Below, piece after piece: positions 33,498 through 41,762 of a stretch of 64,000 nucleotides of DNA (positions are counted from its first letter, which is position 1; every line of letters begins with the position of its first letter). The stretch lies in the NCBI GenBank assembly GCA_050302475.1, contig JBNLBF010000017.1, positions 1 through 64,000 of the forward strand, written 5' to 3'. The stretch is from NORP23 sp050302475 (GTDB lineage: Bacteria; Pseudomonadota; Alphaproteobacteria; Rhodobacterales; Rhodobacteraceae). A model generated the notes under the pieces. The model did no database searches and was not told the DNA's origin. It worked only from the letters and a program-made list of their open reading frames with translations. The translations under genes and the position numbers were made by a program.

Positions 33498-35003
33498 TCA
33501 CTCCACCGCTAGGCGGAGGATATTTTCTTCGCTCAACTCGTCGGCATTCAGAATGCCGGTGATATTTCCATTATGCATGACCGCCACCCGGTCCGAGATT
33601 CCGATGACCTCTTCCATGTCAGACGAAATCATCAGGATGCACACGCCCTCGTCTGCCAACGCCTGCATCAGGCTGTAAACCTCGGCCTTCGCACCCACGT
33701 CGATGCCGCGTGTGGGTTCGTCCAGAATGATGACCTTCGGCTTCATTGCCAGCCATTTGGCCAATACCACCTTCTGCTGGTTCCCCCCCGACAATTCAGC
33801 GACCGCATTCGCGAGCGTCGCCGTCTTGATCGACAGGCGCTGGCGGGATTGTTCGGCCAGTTCACGCTCTGCCCGCCGATCCACGAAACCGCGCTTTTGC
33901 AGCTTTGGCAGGTTCGGTAGCGAAATGTTTTCGTAAATCGGGAAGTCGAGGAACAGTCCGTGTTCCTTTCGGTTCTCTGGCACCAGACACAACCCGTTCG
34001 CCAGCGACGAGGCAACCGAAATGTCAGGCAGAGGCGTGCCGTTCAGAATAACCTCGCCACCTTTGACCGGTTCGACACCGAAGATCGCGTTAGCGAGTTC
34101 TGTGCGGCCAGCGCCAACCAGACCTGCGAGACCCATAACCTCCCCGGCGCGCAGCGACAGGTTCGCCTTAGCTTCAGGATAGGTTGTTGTGGCGACATTG
34201 CGGACTTCGAGCACAACGTCACCCATTTCGTGGCGTTGCTTTTCGTAAAACTGTTCGACATCGCGACCGACCATCATTTTGATCATCTTGTCCTTGTCGA
34301 TGTCTTCCTTCGGCAATTCACCAGCATTGTTGCCGTCCCGCAGGACAACGACGCGGTCAGCGATATCCTCGATCTCCATCAAACGGTGGGTGATGAACAG
34401 GACAGCGACGCCTTGTTCCCGCAACTCCGCCACGACCTCAAGCAGCCGGTGCGTTTCGGACAAAGTCAGGCTGGAGGTCGGTTCATCGAAAATCACCAGA
34501 CGCGCGTTCATCGAGAGTGCGCGGGCGATTTCGAGCAATTGTTGTTCAGCAAGCGAAAGATCGGCGACCGAATCCCCGGGTTTGAAATGCGCTCCCAGCC
34601 GGTCAAGGATCGGTTTCACCTCCGCCGCCATGGCACGACGATCCAGCAGGCGCAGCGGACCGCGACGAATTTCACGCCCCAACAGCACGTTGGCAGCCAC
34701 ATCCAGATTGGTGAAGGGGTTCAGCTCCTGATGCACAAAGGCAATGCCATGTTCGGCCGCCTGCGCCGGCGTGAGTGACTCGACCTTCTCACCATCAATT
34801 GTGATTGTCCCGCCATTCGGGCTGATCGCACCGCCTAACACTTTCATCAGTGTGGATTTCCCCGCGCCGTTTTCGCCGATCAGGCCAACAACCTCGCCAC
34901 CTTTGATAGACAGGGCCACGTCCTTCAGGGCAACAACACCGGGATAAACCTTGGTAATCCCTTCAAGGCGCAGGTCTATGCGGTTCTTAACCTCGGTAGT
35001 CAT
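33498..35003 (-). CDS. Ribose-family ABC importer ATPase (two ABC domains)
   Basis: A 501-residue RbsA-like protein with tandem nucleotide-binding domains. Domain 1: Walker A GENGAGKSTLMK near residue 43, signature SLAEQQLLEIARAL, Walker B LVIFDEPTSSL. Domain 2 has the degenerate Walker A GLVGAGRTELANAIFG, signature LSGGNQQKVVLAKWL and Walker B VIILDEPTRGIDVG. This asymmetric pattern is normal for the sugar CUT2 class. A stable hairpin lies between it and the binding-protein gene upstream. Confidence 0.93.
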   Translation of the reverse strand: MTTEVKNRIDLRLEGITKVYPGVVALKDVALSIKGGEVVGLIGENGAGKSTLMKVLGGAISPNGGTITIDGEKVESLTPAQAAEHGIAFVHQELNPFTNLDVAANVLLGREIRRGPLRLLDRRAMAAEVKPILDRLGAHFKPGDSVADLSLAEQQLLEIARALSMNARLVIFDEPTSSLTLSETHRLLEVVAELREQGVAVLFITHRLMEIEDIADRVVVLRDGNNAGELPKEDIDKDKMIKMMVGRDVEQFYEKQRHEMGDVVLEVRNVATTTYPEAKANLSLRAGEVMGLAGLVGAGRTELANAIFGVEPVKGGEVILNGTPLPDISVASSLANGLCLVPENRKEHGLFLDFPIYENISLPNLPKLQKRGFVDRRAERELAEQSRQRLSIKTATLANAVAELSGGNQQKVVLAKWLAMKPKVIILDEPTRGIDVGAKAEVYSLMQALADEGVCILMISSDMEEVIGISDRVAVMHNGNITGILNADELSEENILRLAVE

Positions 35004-35039
35004 TTGGAAACATGCACCCGATTATACCTCCGACAAAGA

Positions 35040-35064
35040 GCACGGGAGACAAAGCCCCCCGTGC
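35040..35064 (-). promoter_or_regulatory. Intercistronic hairpin after the binding-protein gene
   Basis: GCACGGG and CCCGTGC pair across an 11-base loop in the 97-bp gap between the binding protein and its ATPase gene. Such hairpins commonly stabilise or partly terminate the message so that binding protein exceeds the membrane components. Confidence 0.45.
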
Positions 35065-35100
35065 AGGTAGTCTATCAGATTGGCAGAGAGTTTGCTCTCT

Positions 35101-36048
35101 TTATCCGCTGATACGCTCTTTCAGTTCTGCTTCGAACGCATCAACATTGTCCTGGCTGATCACCTTGGTAGGAACAATGATCAAACCATCATCAGGAACA
35201 CCGGACGTATCACCTTCAAGGAAATCCGCCATCAGGTGCATACCCTGATATCCCCACTGGTAGGGATCCTGAACAACCGTACCGGCGAAGGAACCTTCAC
35301 GAACGGCGCCGAGGGTGATCGGGTCTTCATCAAATGCGATGACCGTGATTTCACCAAGTTTACCTGCAGCCTGAAGGGCTTCGTAAATTTTCGGCGGGTT
35401 GTAGGAATAGAAGCCGACCATGCAGTCAACTTCGGGATTGGCAACAAGAACGTCGTCAACGTTGGACCGCGCACGGGCGAAGTCCACGTCATCGCCGCGA
35501 ACGTCGATCAGCTCGATCCCTGAGCCTTCAACAGCCTGACGGAACCCGGCGATACGCTCAATCGCGTTATCTGCGCCAAGGAATCCGACAAAGCCCATGC
35601 AGGTACCGCCATCGGGCAGAGCCTCGATCGCGATCTCACCGGCCTGAATACCGGCTGCGGTGTTAGACGAGCCGAGATAGGCGATGCGGTTGCTGTCAGG
35701 TGCGTCAGAGTCTGTCGTGAACAGCGGAACCTGCGCAGCGATACGGTTAAACGCATCGATGGAAGTTTTCGGGTCCACGGACGAGATCATGATCGCATCC
35801 GTCCCCGCAGCTACAAGGTCATCCATCAGCGCGTTTTGCAGCGCCGCGGTGCCCTGTGCGGGATAGCGGAATTGAAGGTCGTAATCGGGCAATTCGGCCT
35901 GAGCGGCATTCACGCCGGCCTCAGCCAGTTTCCAGAAATCTGACGCCGCGTTCACGACGAAAGCAAGCTGGGGTTTTTCCTGAGCGAACACGCTGCTGGC
36001 AGCCAACAATGCCACCGCAGCAATGGATGCTGTGGTCTTGAGTTTCAT
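35101..36048 (-). CDS. Periplasmic sugar-binding protein of ABC importer 1
   Basis: A 315-residue periplasmic binding protein of the RbsB type. Signal peptide MKLKTTASIAAVALLAASSVFA. The mature protein starts KPQLAFVVNAASDFWKLAEAG and contains DAIMISSVDPKTSIDAF, DSDAPDSNRIAYLGSSNT and the hinge/C-terminal VIAFDEDPITLGAVREG with GTVVQDPYQWGYQG. GGGAGGA precedes the ATG. It is first in the operon with ATPase and permease. The DSDAPDS motif occurs in several pentose/hexose binders, but the ligand remains unknown. Confidence 0.92.
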   Translation of the reverse strand: MKLKTTASIAAVALLAASSVFAQEKPQLAFVVNAASDFWKLAEAGVNAAQAELPDYDLQFRYPAQGTAALQNALMDDLVAAGTDAIMISSVDPKTSIDAFNRIAAQVPLFTTDSDAPDSNRIAYLGSSNTAAGIQAGEIAIEALPDGGTCMGFVGFLGADNAIERIAGFRQAVEGSGIELIDVRGDDVDFARARSNVDDVLVANPEVDCMVGFYSYNPPKIYEALQAAGKLGEITVIAFDEDPITLGAVREGSFAGTVVQDPYQWGYQGMHLMADFLEGDTSGVPDDGLIIVPTKVISQDNVDAFEAELKERISG

Positions 36049-36111
36049 TTAGTTTTCCTCCCTACGATCGTTAACCGACCGGTAATTTAAAGCGGCCTCC
36101 ACCGCCGAGTA

Positions 36112-36134
36112 ATAATATTATCTATAAATATTAT
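36112..36134. promoter_or_regulatory. AT-rich inverted repeat upstream of importer 1
   Basis: ATAATATT (36112-36119) and AATATTAT (36127-36134) around a 7-bp spacer, in the promoter region of the binding-protein gene. Similar AT-rich sequence (AATAATATTTACTAATAATT) lies in the divergent region at about 38245-38265, so both could be bound by the local LacI regulator. Tentative. Confidence 0.35.
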
Positions 36135-36165
36135 CATTGGCAATTACTAAAATATCAACGCGCCC

Positions 36166-36195
36166 AAAAAAACCGGGCCGCAAAAAGCGGCCCGG
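36166..36195 (-). terminator. Rho-independent terminator of importer 2 binding-protein gene
   Basis: CCGGGCCGC (36173-36181) and GCGGCCCGG (36187-36195) form a perfect 9-bp GC stem with a 5-base loop. On the minus strand it is followed by seven T residues (complement of 36166-36172). It lies 25 bp after the stop at 36221. Confidence 0.9.
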
Positions 36196-36220
36196 CAGAT
36201 TCTGGCTTCAATGGAAGGAC

Positions 36221-37210
36221 TTAGTTATCAGCGCAGAAGCCAGGGTCGTCCTGATTACAGATATCCAGCCCGGTGAAGAGCGGATCGTCCACTGTTTCGC
36301 CATTGATCAGCTGGATCATGACGTCAGGTGCACGGTAGCCCATTTCGAACGGACGCTGACCAACCTGTGCATGGCTGCGACCATCGCGGAAGGCCTGAGT
36401 CTGTGGCGGCAGCGTATCACCAGCAATGATGATCAGCTCACCTGATTCCAGCTTGTCCATAACCTGATCGGTCACCTGTGCATAAGCCTGCGGAGCAAAC
36501 TGTGCCCAGCCGCCAACAAGGATAAACGCATCCAGATCCGGGTTCGCGATGAATACGTCGGACATCTGCTGGTTGGCCAGATCAGCCTGGTCATTGGTGA
36601 AGACCGGGCAACCTTCGATCTCGGTCCAGCCACCTTCGCCGTTCAGACGATCGATACCATCGGAACCACCTGCCGTGTCACGGAAACCCTGTGCACGGGC
36701 ATTGATGTTGTCCGCCGCAACGTTACCGAGCTGCAGGCAAACGGAACCGCCATCTGGCTTGAGCGCCATAGCCTGTTCCGCCATGTAAACGCCCATCAGG
36801 TAGTTGTCGGTGCCGAGATATGTCGAACGCAGATCACGGTCTTCCTCAAGGAAGTCAGCGTCGATGGTCATGACCGGAACGTCCGGTGCAATAGCGCGAA
36901 TACGGTTGGCCATACCCGGTGCGTTCGACGGCGAGATTGCGATTGCCGCAACACCACGTGTCAGCAGGTCGTCAACGATCTGGATTTCGCCAGCTTCGTC
37001 GGCGGAAGATGCCGGACCGGTGTAGAAGCATTCATATTCGCTATCTGCGTTCTCTTCCATCCACTGCTGGCAGCCGAGGTTAATCTGTTCAAAGAACGGG
37101 TTGTCCAGACCTTTGACCACAATGGCCAAAGTCTGTTTGTCTTGTGCAAAGCTCGTGCCGGCGGCGACCGACAAAGCTGTTGCAGCAATGACGAGTTTCG
37201 TAAGTTTCAC
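36221..37210 (-). CDS. Periplasmic sugar-binding protein of ABC importer 2
   Basis: A 329-residue RbsB-type binding protein. Signal peptide KLTKLVIAATALSVAAGTSFA; mature start TLAIVVKGLDNPFFEQINLG. It contains GVAAIAISPSNAPGMANRI, TIDADFLEEDRDLRSTYLGT and IANPDLDAFILVGGWAQFAP. Six cysteines in the mature part (for example in GCQQWM, ECFYTG, EGCPVF, DICNQDDPGFC) suggest disulfides. Start is GTG with GGGAG upstream. It is encoded opposite to its presumed ATPase and permease at 38374-40126, behind the dehydrogenase gene, and ends in a strong terminator. Confidence 0.9.
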   Translation of the reverse strand: MKLTKLVIAATALSVAAGTSFAQDKQTLAIVVKGLDNPFFEQINLGCQQWMEENADSEYECFYTGPASSADEAGEIQIVDDLLTRGVAAIAISPSNAPGMANRIRAIAPDVPVMTIDADFLEEDRDLRSTYLGTDNYLMGVYMAEQAMALKPDGGSVCLQLGNVAADNINARAQGFRDTAGGSDGIDRLNGEGGWTEIEGCPVFTNDQADLANQQMSDVFIANPDLDAFILVGGWAQFAPQAYAQVTDQVMDKLESGELIIIAGDTLPPQTQAFRDGRSHAQVGQRPFEMGYRAPDVMIQLINGETVDDPLFTGLDICNQDDPGFCADN

Positions 37211-37243
37211 TGTTTCACTCCCATGTTTAAAGGCCCTTCGGGA

Positions 37244-38224
37244 TCATCCCGGGTACCAGATTTTGCGGGGGTCATTTTCGCCCCTCTTGTAGTTCCATGC
37301 TCGTTCGATCATGGCCTCAAGGTCGATGGCAGGCGACCAGTTCAGGGTCAGCCGCGCCTTTAGGTTATCCAGCCAATTGCTGAAATGTTGTGTCGCAATC
37401 TCGGCTGTTTCATAGCCGTAATGCGTATTCATATAGTCGGCCATGTCGGCGTAATTCACCGGCTCATCCATGGCGATGTTGAACGTCTGTCCGTAAGCAT
37501 CCGGGTTATTCAGTGCCGCGATGATGGCGCTGACCAAATCATCCACATGCACAAAATTACGGCGCAGCGGATCCCCTTTGTGATCGCGCATCAGCGGGAC
37601 ATATTTGCCGCGATGATATTTTTCGAGGTCAGCCGAACTGAGATAATCTGTCCATGCCGGACCACCAAACTGATCCTCGCCAAAGCTCATGGCGTAGCGG
37701 AAATCGTCCTTCTCCATGATCCAAGGCGCGCGAAGAATCGTGCCGTTGAGGCCATACTGGATGCCGTATTGCTCCAGCATCACCTCTTCCAGCACCTTGG
37801 TCAGGGCGTAGCAGCCGGGGTAGGCTTTGCGGTCTGACTCCTCGGTGATGGGGGTGGGGTAGTCATGGAAGATATGGCCGACGGAACAATCCCCACCGAT
37901 CAGGATAAACTGTTCTGCGGTTGGGGACTGGCGAAACTCTTCCAGCATCAGGAACATGCCTTTGATCGCCACGTCGATGACCATGTCAGGCGATTCTTTA
38001 ACGGCAGCCATATGCAGGACATGCGTCACACCATCCAGCGCCTGCCGAATAATTGCCGGGTCGGACAGCGAGCCTTGAACAACGGAAATCCGGTCAGTTT
38101 CAGGGATGACCCTATTGTTGCACAGCGCAACTATGGAACAATTCTTATGCTCCTTTCTGCCGATAAAATCCGCCAGAAAATTCTGACCGACTTTACCGGT
38201 TGCGCCGGTAACAAGCAGCTTCAT
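37244..38224 (-). CDS. NAD(P)-dependent epimerase/dehydratase-family oxidoreductase
   Basis: A 326-residue extended SDR protein. The nucleotide site is MKLLVTGATGKVGQNFLADF, the catalytic Tyr/Lys is in CYALTKVLEE, and RRNFVHVDDLVSAIIAAL is the usual C-terminal substrate-side motif. The ATG at 38224 follows GGAGG; an earlier start lies in the promoter region. It is the first gene of a two-gene operon with binding protein 2 and divergent from ATPase 2, so it probably oxidises or epimerises the imported sugar (a sugar or uronate dehydrogenase is possible). Confidence 0.82.
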   Translation of the reverse strand: MKLLVTGATGKVGQNFLADFIGRKEHKNCSIVALCNNRVIPETDRISVVQGSLSDPAIIRQALDGVTHVLHMAAVKESPDMVIDVAIKGMFLMLEEFRQSPTAEQFILIGGDCSVGHIFHDYPTPITEESDRKAYPGCYALTKVLEEVMLEQYGIQYGLNGTILRAPWIMEKDDFRYAMSFGEDQFGGPAWTDYLSSADLEKYHRGKYVPLMRDHKGDPLRRNFVHVDDLVSAIIAALNNPDAYGQTFNIAMDEPVNYADMADYMNTHYGYETAEIATQHFSNWLDNLKARLTLNWSPAIDLEAMIERAWNYKRGENDPRKIWYPG

Positions 38225-38373
38225 TAAATCCTCCCAATTGCTGCAAATAATATTTACTAATAATTTTAGGTCAAGTATTAGTCGCATCAACCGCACGAGA
38301 AATATGGCAGGAGCAGACTTGTTTAGCTTGCAAGCAGGCCGATAATGTTGGTGCGGAAATGGGAGGAGTATAT
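38225..38373. promoter_or_regulatory. Divergent promoter region of importer 2
   Basis: 149 bp between the dehydrogenase and ATPase genes. AT-rich in the middle (AATATTTACTAATAATTTT) with GGAGG-type ribosome binding sites at both ends. It must contain two promoters and probably the LacI-family operator. Confidence 0.5.
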
Positions 38374-39114
38374 ATGTCGCGGCTAAAACTAACCGGGATA
38401 ACGAAGGAATTTGGCGCGATTCACGCCCTTGAGGACGTTTCGCTGGAGATTCAACCCGGCGAGGTTCTGGGGTTGATGGGGGATAACGGCGCGGGGAAAT
38501 CCACGCTGGTGAAAATCGTTGCTGGGAACTTTGCGCCTACGAGAGGCGAGATTCGAATCGATGACAAGGTCGTTCACTTTCACAAACCGATCGACGCCCA
38601 ACGTAAAGGAATCGAGGTCGTGTATCAGGACCTCGCCCTTTGCGACAATCTGACGGCGGCCTCTAACGTGTTTCTGGGGCGGGAGCCGACCAAGAATATC
38701 GCCGGGCTGAAATTCATCGACTATACGCATATGCGCGAACGCTCGTCCGAGCTGTTCGCCCAGTTGAAATCTGAAACCCGCCCTCGTGATCTGGTGCGGC
38801 GGATGTCCGGCGGCCAGCGTCAGGCGGTGGCGATTGCCCGGACATTGTTGTCCGAACCGAAGATCGTGCTGATGGACGAACCAACAGCAGCGATCTCCGT
38901 CCGGCAGGTGGCCGAGGTGCTGGACCTGATCCGCCGATTGAGGGATCAGGGAATCAGTGTGGTGCTAATCAGTCACCGTATGCCAGATGTGTTCGCCGTC
39001 TGCGACCGAATCTCGGTTCTGCGACGCGGAAATATGGTGGCGTCAAAACCTGCCAAAGACAGTTCGCCGGAGGAGGTCACAGGCCTCATCACCGGCGCAA
39101 TCGAGACGGCGTAA
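38374..39114 (+). CDS. Single-domain ABC ATPase of importer 2
   Basis: A 246-residue ATPase with Walker A GDNGAGKSTLVKIV, signature RMSGGQRQAVAIARTLL, Walker B IVLMDEPTAAISVRQ and the H-loop LISHRMPDVF. Unlike RbsA it has only one ABC domain, so it must act as a homodimer, as in the FrcA type. GGGAGGAG precedes the ATG at 38374. The next gene, a permease, starts 13 bp later. Confidence 0.92.
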   Translation: MSRLKLTGITKEFGAIHALEDVSLEIQPGEVLGLMGDNGAGKSTLVKIVAGNFAPTRGEIRIDDKVVHFHKPIDAQRKGIEVVYQDLALCDNLTAASNVFLGREPTKNIAGLKFIDYTHMRERSSELFAQLKSETRPRDLVRRMSGGQRQAVAIARTLLSEPKIVLMDEPTAAISVRQVAEVLDLIRRLRDQGISVVLISHRMPDVFAVCDRISVLRRGNMVASKPAKDSSPEEVTGLITGAIETA

Positions 39115-39127
39115 GGGGAAACACGTA

Positions 39128-40126
39128 ATGAACACAACTATTGAATCGGTCATCGGTCACAGTGAACACACGTCATTCTGGTCGAAACTTACCAGCCAAC
39201 AGATTTTTTGGGTGTTTGTCGCTGCCATCGCCGCTTGTCTGGCGCTGTCATTGATGACCGACACCTTCGCCACTCCGCGCAACCTATTCAACGTTGCCCG
39301 CAACTTTGCCTTCGTTGGCATCATCGCCATCGGGATGACCGCGGTCATTGCTTCGGGCGGGATCGACCTGTCGGTGGGGTCAATTGTGGTTCTGGCCGCA
39401 ATGGTAATCAGCGTCTTCATGGCGGACGGTAATTCTTTCTGGCTTTCTGCAATTATTGCCCTTGCAGCGGCCCTGCTGGTCGGGTTTATAAACGGCTTGC
39501 TGATCGCGTACGCTGGTATGCCGGCATTTGTTGTAACTCTGGGTAGTTTGTCGATAGCGCGGTCTCTAGCGATGGTCTTGTCTAACAACAAAATGATCTG
39601 GGAATTCGGCCCGGACCATGACTTGCTGCTGTGGATCGGCGGTGGGCAGACGTTTGGCATTCCGCATCCGCTCTATTTCCTTGCCGTTCTTGCGATCATC
39701 ATCAGCATTGCGGCACGCTGGTCGCGCTGGGGGCAGTATGTTTATGCCATCGGCGGGAATGAACAGGCCGCGACGCTTACCGGTATTCCGGTGAAGCGTC
39801 TTAAGGTCATGATCTACATGTTCTCGGCCTTCACCGCCGGGATCGCAGGAATCCTGATGGCCGGCTGGCTGGGCAGTGTGACCACCAACCTCGGCCAGGC
39901 GATGGAGCTGACCGTGATTGCAGCCGCCGTAATCGGCGGAGCAAACCTTGCCGGTGGCGAGGGCTCGGCTATCGGCGCGGTCGTCGGTGCTCTGTTGATC
40001 GAGGTAATCCGGAACTCGCTGATCCTTTTGGGGATATCTGCCTTCTGGCAGGGAACCTTCGTGGGCAGCTTCATCATTATAGCTGTCGGATTCGAACGGA
40101 TCCGCCGGATGGCCGCCAACCGCTAG
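39128..40126 (+). CDS. Ribose-family ABC permease of importer 2
   Basis: A 332-residue BPD_transp_2 permease, FrcC/RbsC-like. About ten helices, with AVIASGGIDLSVGSIVVLAA, YAGMPAFVVTLGSLSIARSLAMV, the coupling loop YVYAIGGNEQAATLTGIPV and AVIGGANLAGGEGSAIGAVV. The ATG at 39128 follows AAGGGG; the longer open frame upstream is an out-of-frame reading of the ATPase gene end. It pairs with the single-domain ATPase and the binding protein encoded on the other strand. Confidence 0.92.
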   Translation: MNTTIESVIGHSEHTSFWSKLTSQQIFWVFVAAIAACLALSLMTDTFATPRNLFNVARNFAFVGIIAIGMTAVIASGGIDLSVGSIVVLAAMVISVFMADGNSFWLSAIIALAAALLVGFINGLLIAYAGMPAFVVTLGSLSIARSLAMVLSNNKMIWEFGPDHDLLLWIGGGQTFGIPHPLYFLAVLAIIISIAARWSRWGQYVYAIGGNEQAATLTGIPVKRLKVMIYMFSAFTAGIAGILMAGWLGSVTTNLGQAMELTVIAAAVIGGANLAGGEGSAIGAVVGALLIEVIRNSLILLGISAFWQGTFVGSFIIIAVGFERIRRMAANR

Positions 40127-40165
40127 CAGACGCCGGATATCCGGAATCGGAAAGACAGAAGAGAC

Positions 40166-41194
40166 ATGGTCGACACCACGAACACTCAGCGCAAACGCCG
40201 TCCCACCATGATGGATGTGGCGGCTAAGGCCGGAGTGTCGCAGGCGACCGTGTCTCTGGTTCTGAACGGTGCACCCGGGGCCAAGCTCAGCGAAACGACA
40301 AAGAAGCGAGTTCAAGAAGCGGCGCGCGATATCGGCTACCAGCTGGCGCGCCGCAGTCAGTTTTCCAACAAAGATAATCAGCCGATCATCCTGTTTATCG
40401 CCGATGACGTGGCCACCGATCCATGGATGGCGCTTGGCTATGACGGCGCTATGCAAAAAGCGATCGAGCGGGGTTACAATATCTATCTGATCGTCTCGCG
40501 CGGGGATCACGAGACCGAAGAGCTGATCGTCCGCCAGATGGGTAACCAGCCCTTGTTGGGCATCATTTACGGCACGATCCTGACCCGCCAGGTTCAACCC
40601 TCGTCCATCATGTACAAGGAAAACACCGTACTGCTGAACTGCTATGACCCGGACCGCGAACTGCTGTCCGTGGTCCCCGGCGACCTTCTGGGTGGCAGGA
40701 TGGCGGCCGAGCGCCTGATCCAAGCCGGGCGGCGGCGGATCGGGTTTATCAACGGGCAAAAGGGGCTCGACGGGTCACAGGAACGACTGAAAGGTTATCG
40801 TCAGGCGCTGTCGAGTGCTGACATCGCGTATGATTCGGAGCTGCTACGCTGGGGCAACTGGGAGCCGAGCTCGGGCTATGATATGACCCACGCGCTGATG
40901 AAACTGGATAATCCCCCTGATGCGATTTTCTGCGGTAACGACCTGATGGCGCTTGGCTGTATCGAAGCCTTGCACGAGCTGGGTGTGAAAATTCCGGAAC
41001 AAGTGGCGGTCATCGGCTTCGATGATCGAGAGATCGCCCAGCACACCCACCCGTCTCTGACGACTCTGGTGTTGCCCCATCATGAAATGGGCTCGATAGC
41101 CGCTGAAATGTTGATCGACAGTGCCAGCGGGCTGGAAGCGCGGACCAATCAGATCAAAGTGGAATGCGAATTGATCGAAAGAGATTCGGTCTAA
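40166..41194 (+). CDS. LacI-family transcriptional regulator
   Basis: A 342-residue repressor. The N-terminal DNA-binding domain is TMMDVAAKAGVSQATVSLVL with the hinge helix following (SETTKKRVQEAARDIGYQL). The C-terminal sugar-binding domain has IGFINGQKGLDGSQERLKGY, PDAIFCGNDLMALGCIEAL and VAVIGFDDREIAQHTHPSLTT. It lies 39 bp after permease 2 and likely controls importer 2, the dehydrogenase operon and possibly importer 1. Confidence 0.93.
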   Translation: MVDTTNTQRKRRPTMMDVAAKAGVSQATVSLVLNGAPGAKLSETTKKRVQEAARDIGYQLARRSQFSNKDNQPIILFIADDVATDPWMALGYDGAMQKAIERGYNIYLIVSRGDHETEELIVRQMGNQPLLGIIYGTILTRQVQPSSIMYKENTVLLNCYDPDRELLSVVPGDLLGGRMAAERLIQAGRRRIGFINGQKGLDGSQERLKGYRQALSSADIAYDSELLRWGNWEPSSGYDMTHALMKLDNPPDAIFCGNDLMALGCIEALHELGVKIPEQVAVIGFDDREIAQHTHPSLTTLVLPHHEMGSIAAEMLIDSASGLEARTNQIKVECELIERDSV

Positions 41195-41762
41195 CCTCAC
41201 AACCAAACTAACGCCATTCGCGCGCTTACCTGATCCGCTGGCTTTTCTTTCCATGCACATAGGAGTTCAGGTGTGTTGCATTTCACTGCCGCCTGATCAC
41301 TCAACCCAAAGGTAATCTGCTCCAGCGGGTTTTTATTGATTTCCGGGGCTTATTATGGTAAACGAATTGTTACTAGTGTTAGTGTTGGAGAGTACCAGTG
41401 ACCCTTATGCTTTTAGCAGCAGCAGCCTGTTTCACCGTTATTTTTATACTCGTTTACGTGCTTGATCGGCGCGCGATCCTTGACCTTGGGAACCCGAGGA
41501 ATCAGCCTCAACTCAGGGTGGAACCACAGCTGTCCAGCGGGAAACCGTCGCAGAGTTCTGCTGCATATCACAAAATTCAAAATACTTCGTTCGCAGCTTC
41601 TGCTTCCGTGCGCCGACGCCGGATCAACTGAAGCTTTGCAGCTTTATCGACCTGTTGGGGCAGCATGAAATGTCCCGGGAATCCGGTTACCCGGACGTTG
41701 TCAGCGTGGCTAAGGACAGACCCCGCCTATAGGGCTGGGCGAGACCTATTTCGCAGCGCCCG
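41195..41762. other. 570-bp region between LacI and tamB genes
   Basis: No recognised gene or clear terminator. A short frame at 41398-41631 is listed separately. The stretch 41600-41740 reads openly on the plus strand without any family I know. Confidence 0.4.
41398..41631 (+). CDS. Possible small membrane protein
   Basis: A 77-codon frame starting at GTG with GGAGAG 5 bp upstream. The first 23 residues (MTLMLLAAAACFTVIFILVY) would make a membrane helix, followed by a hydrophilic tail ending RRRRIN. No homology recognised and the tail composition is not convincing, so it may be spurious. Confidence 0.22.
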   Translation: MTLMLLAAAACFTVIFILVYVLDRRAILDLGNPRNQPQLRVEPQLSSGKPSQSSAAYHKIQNTSFAASASVRRRRIN

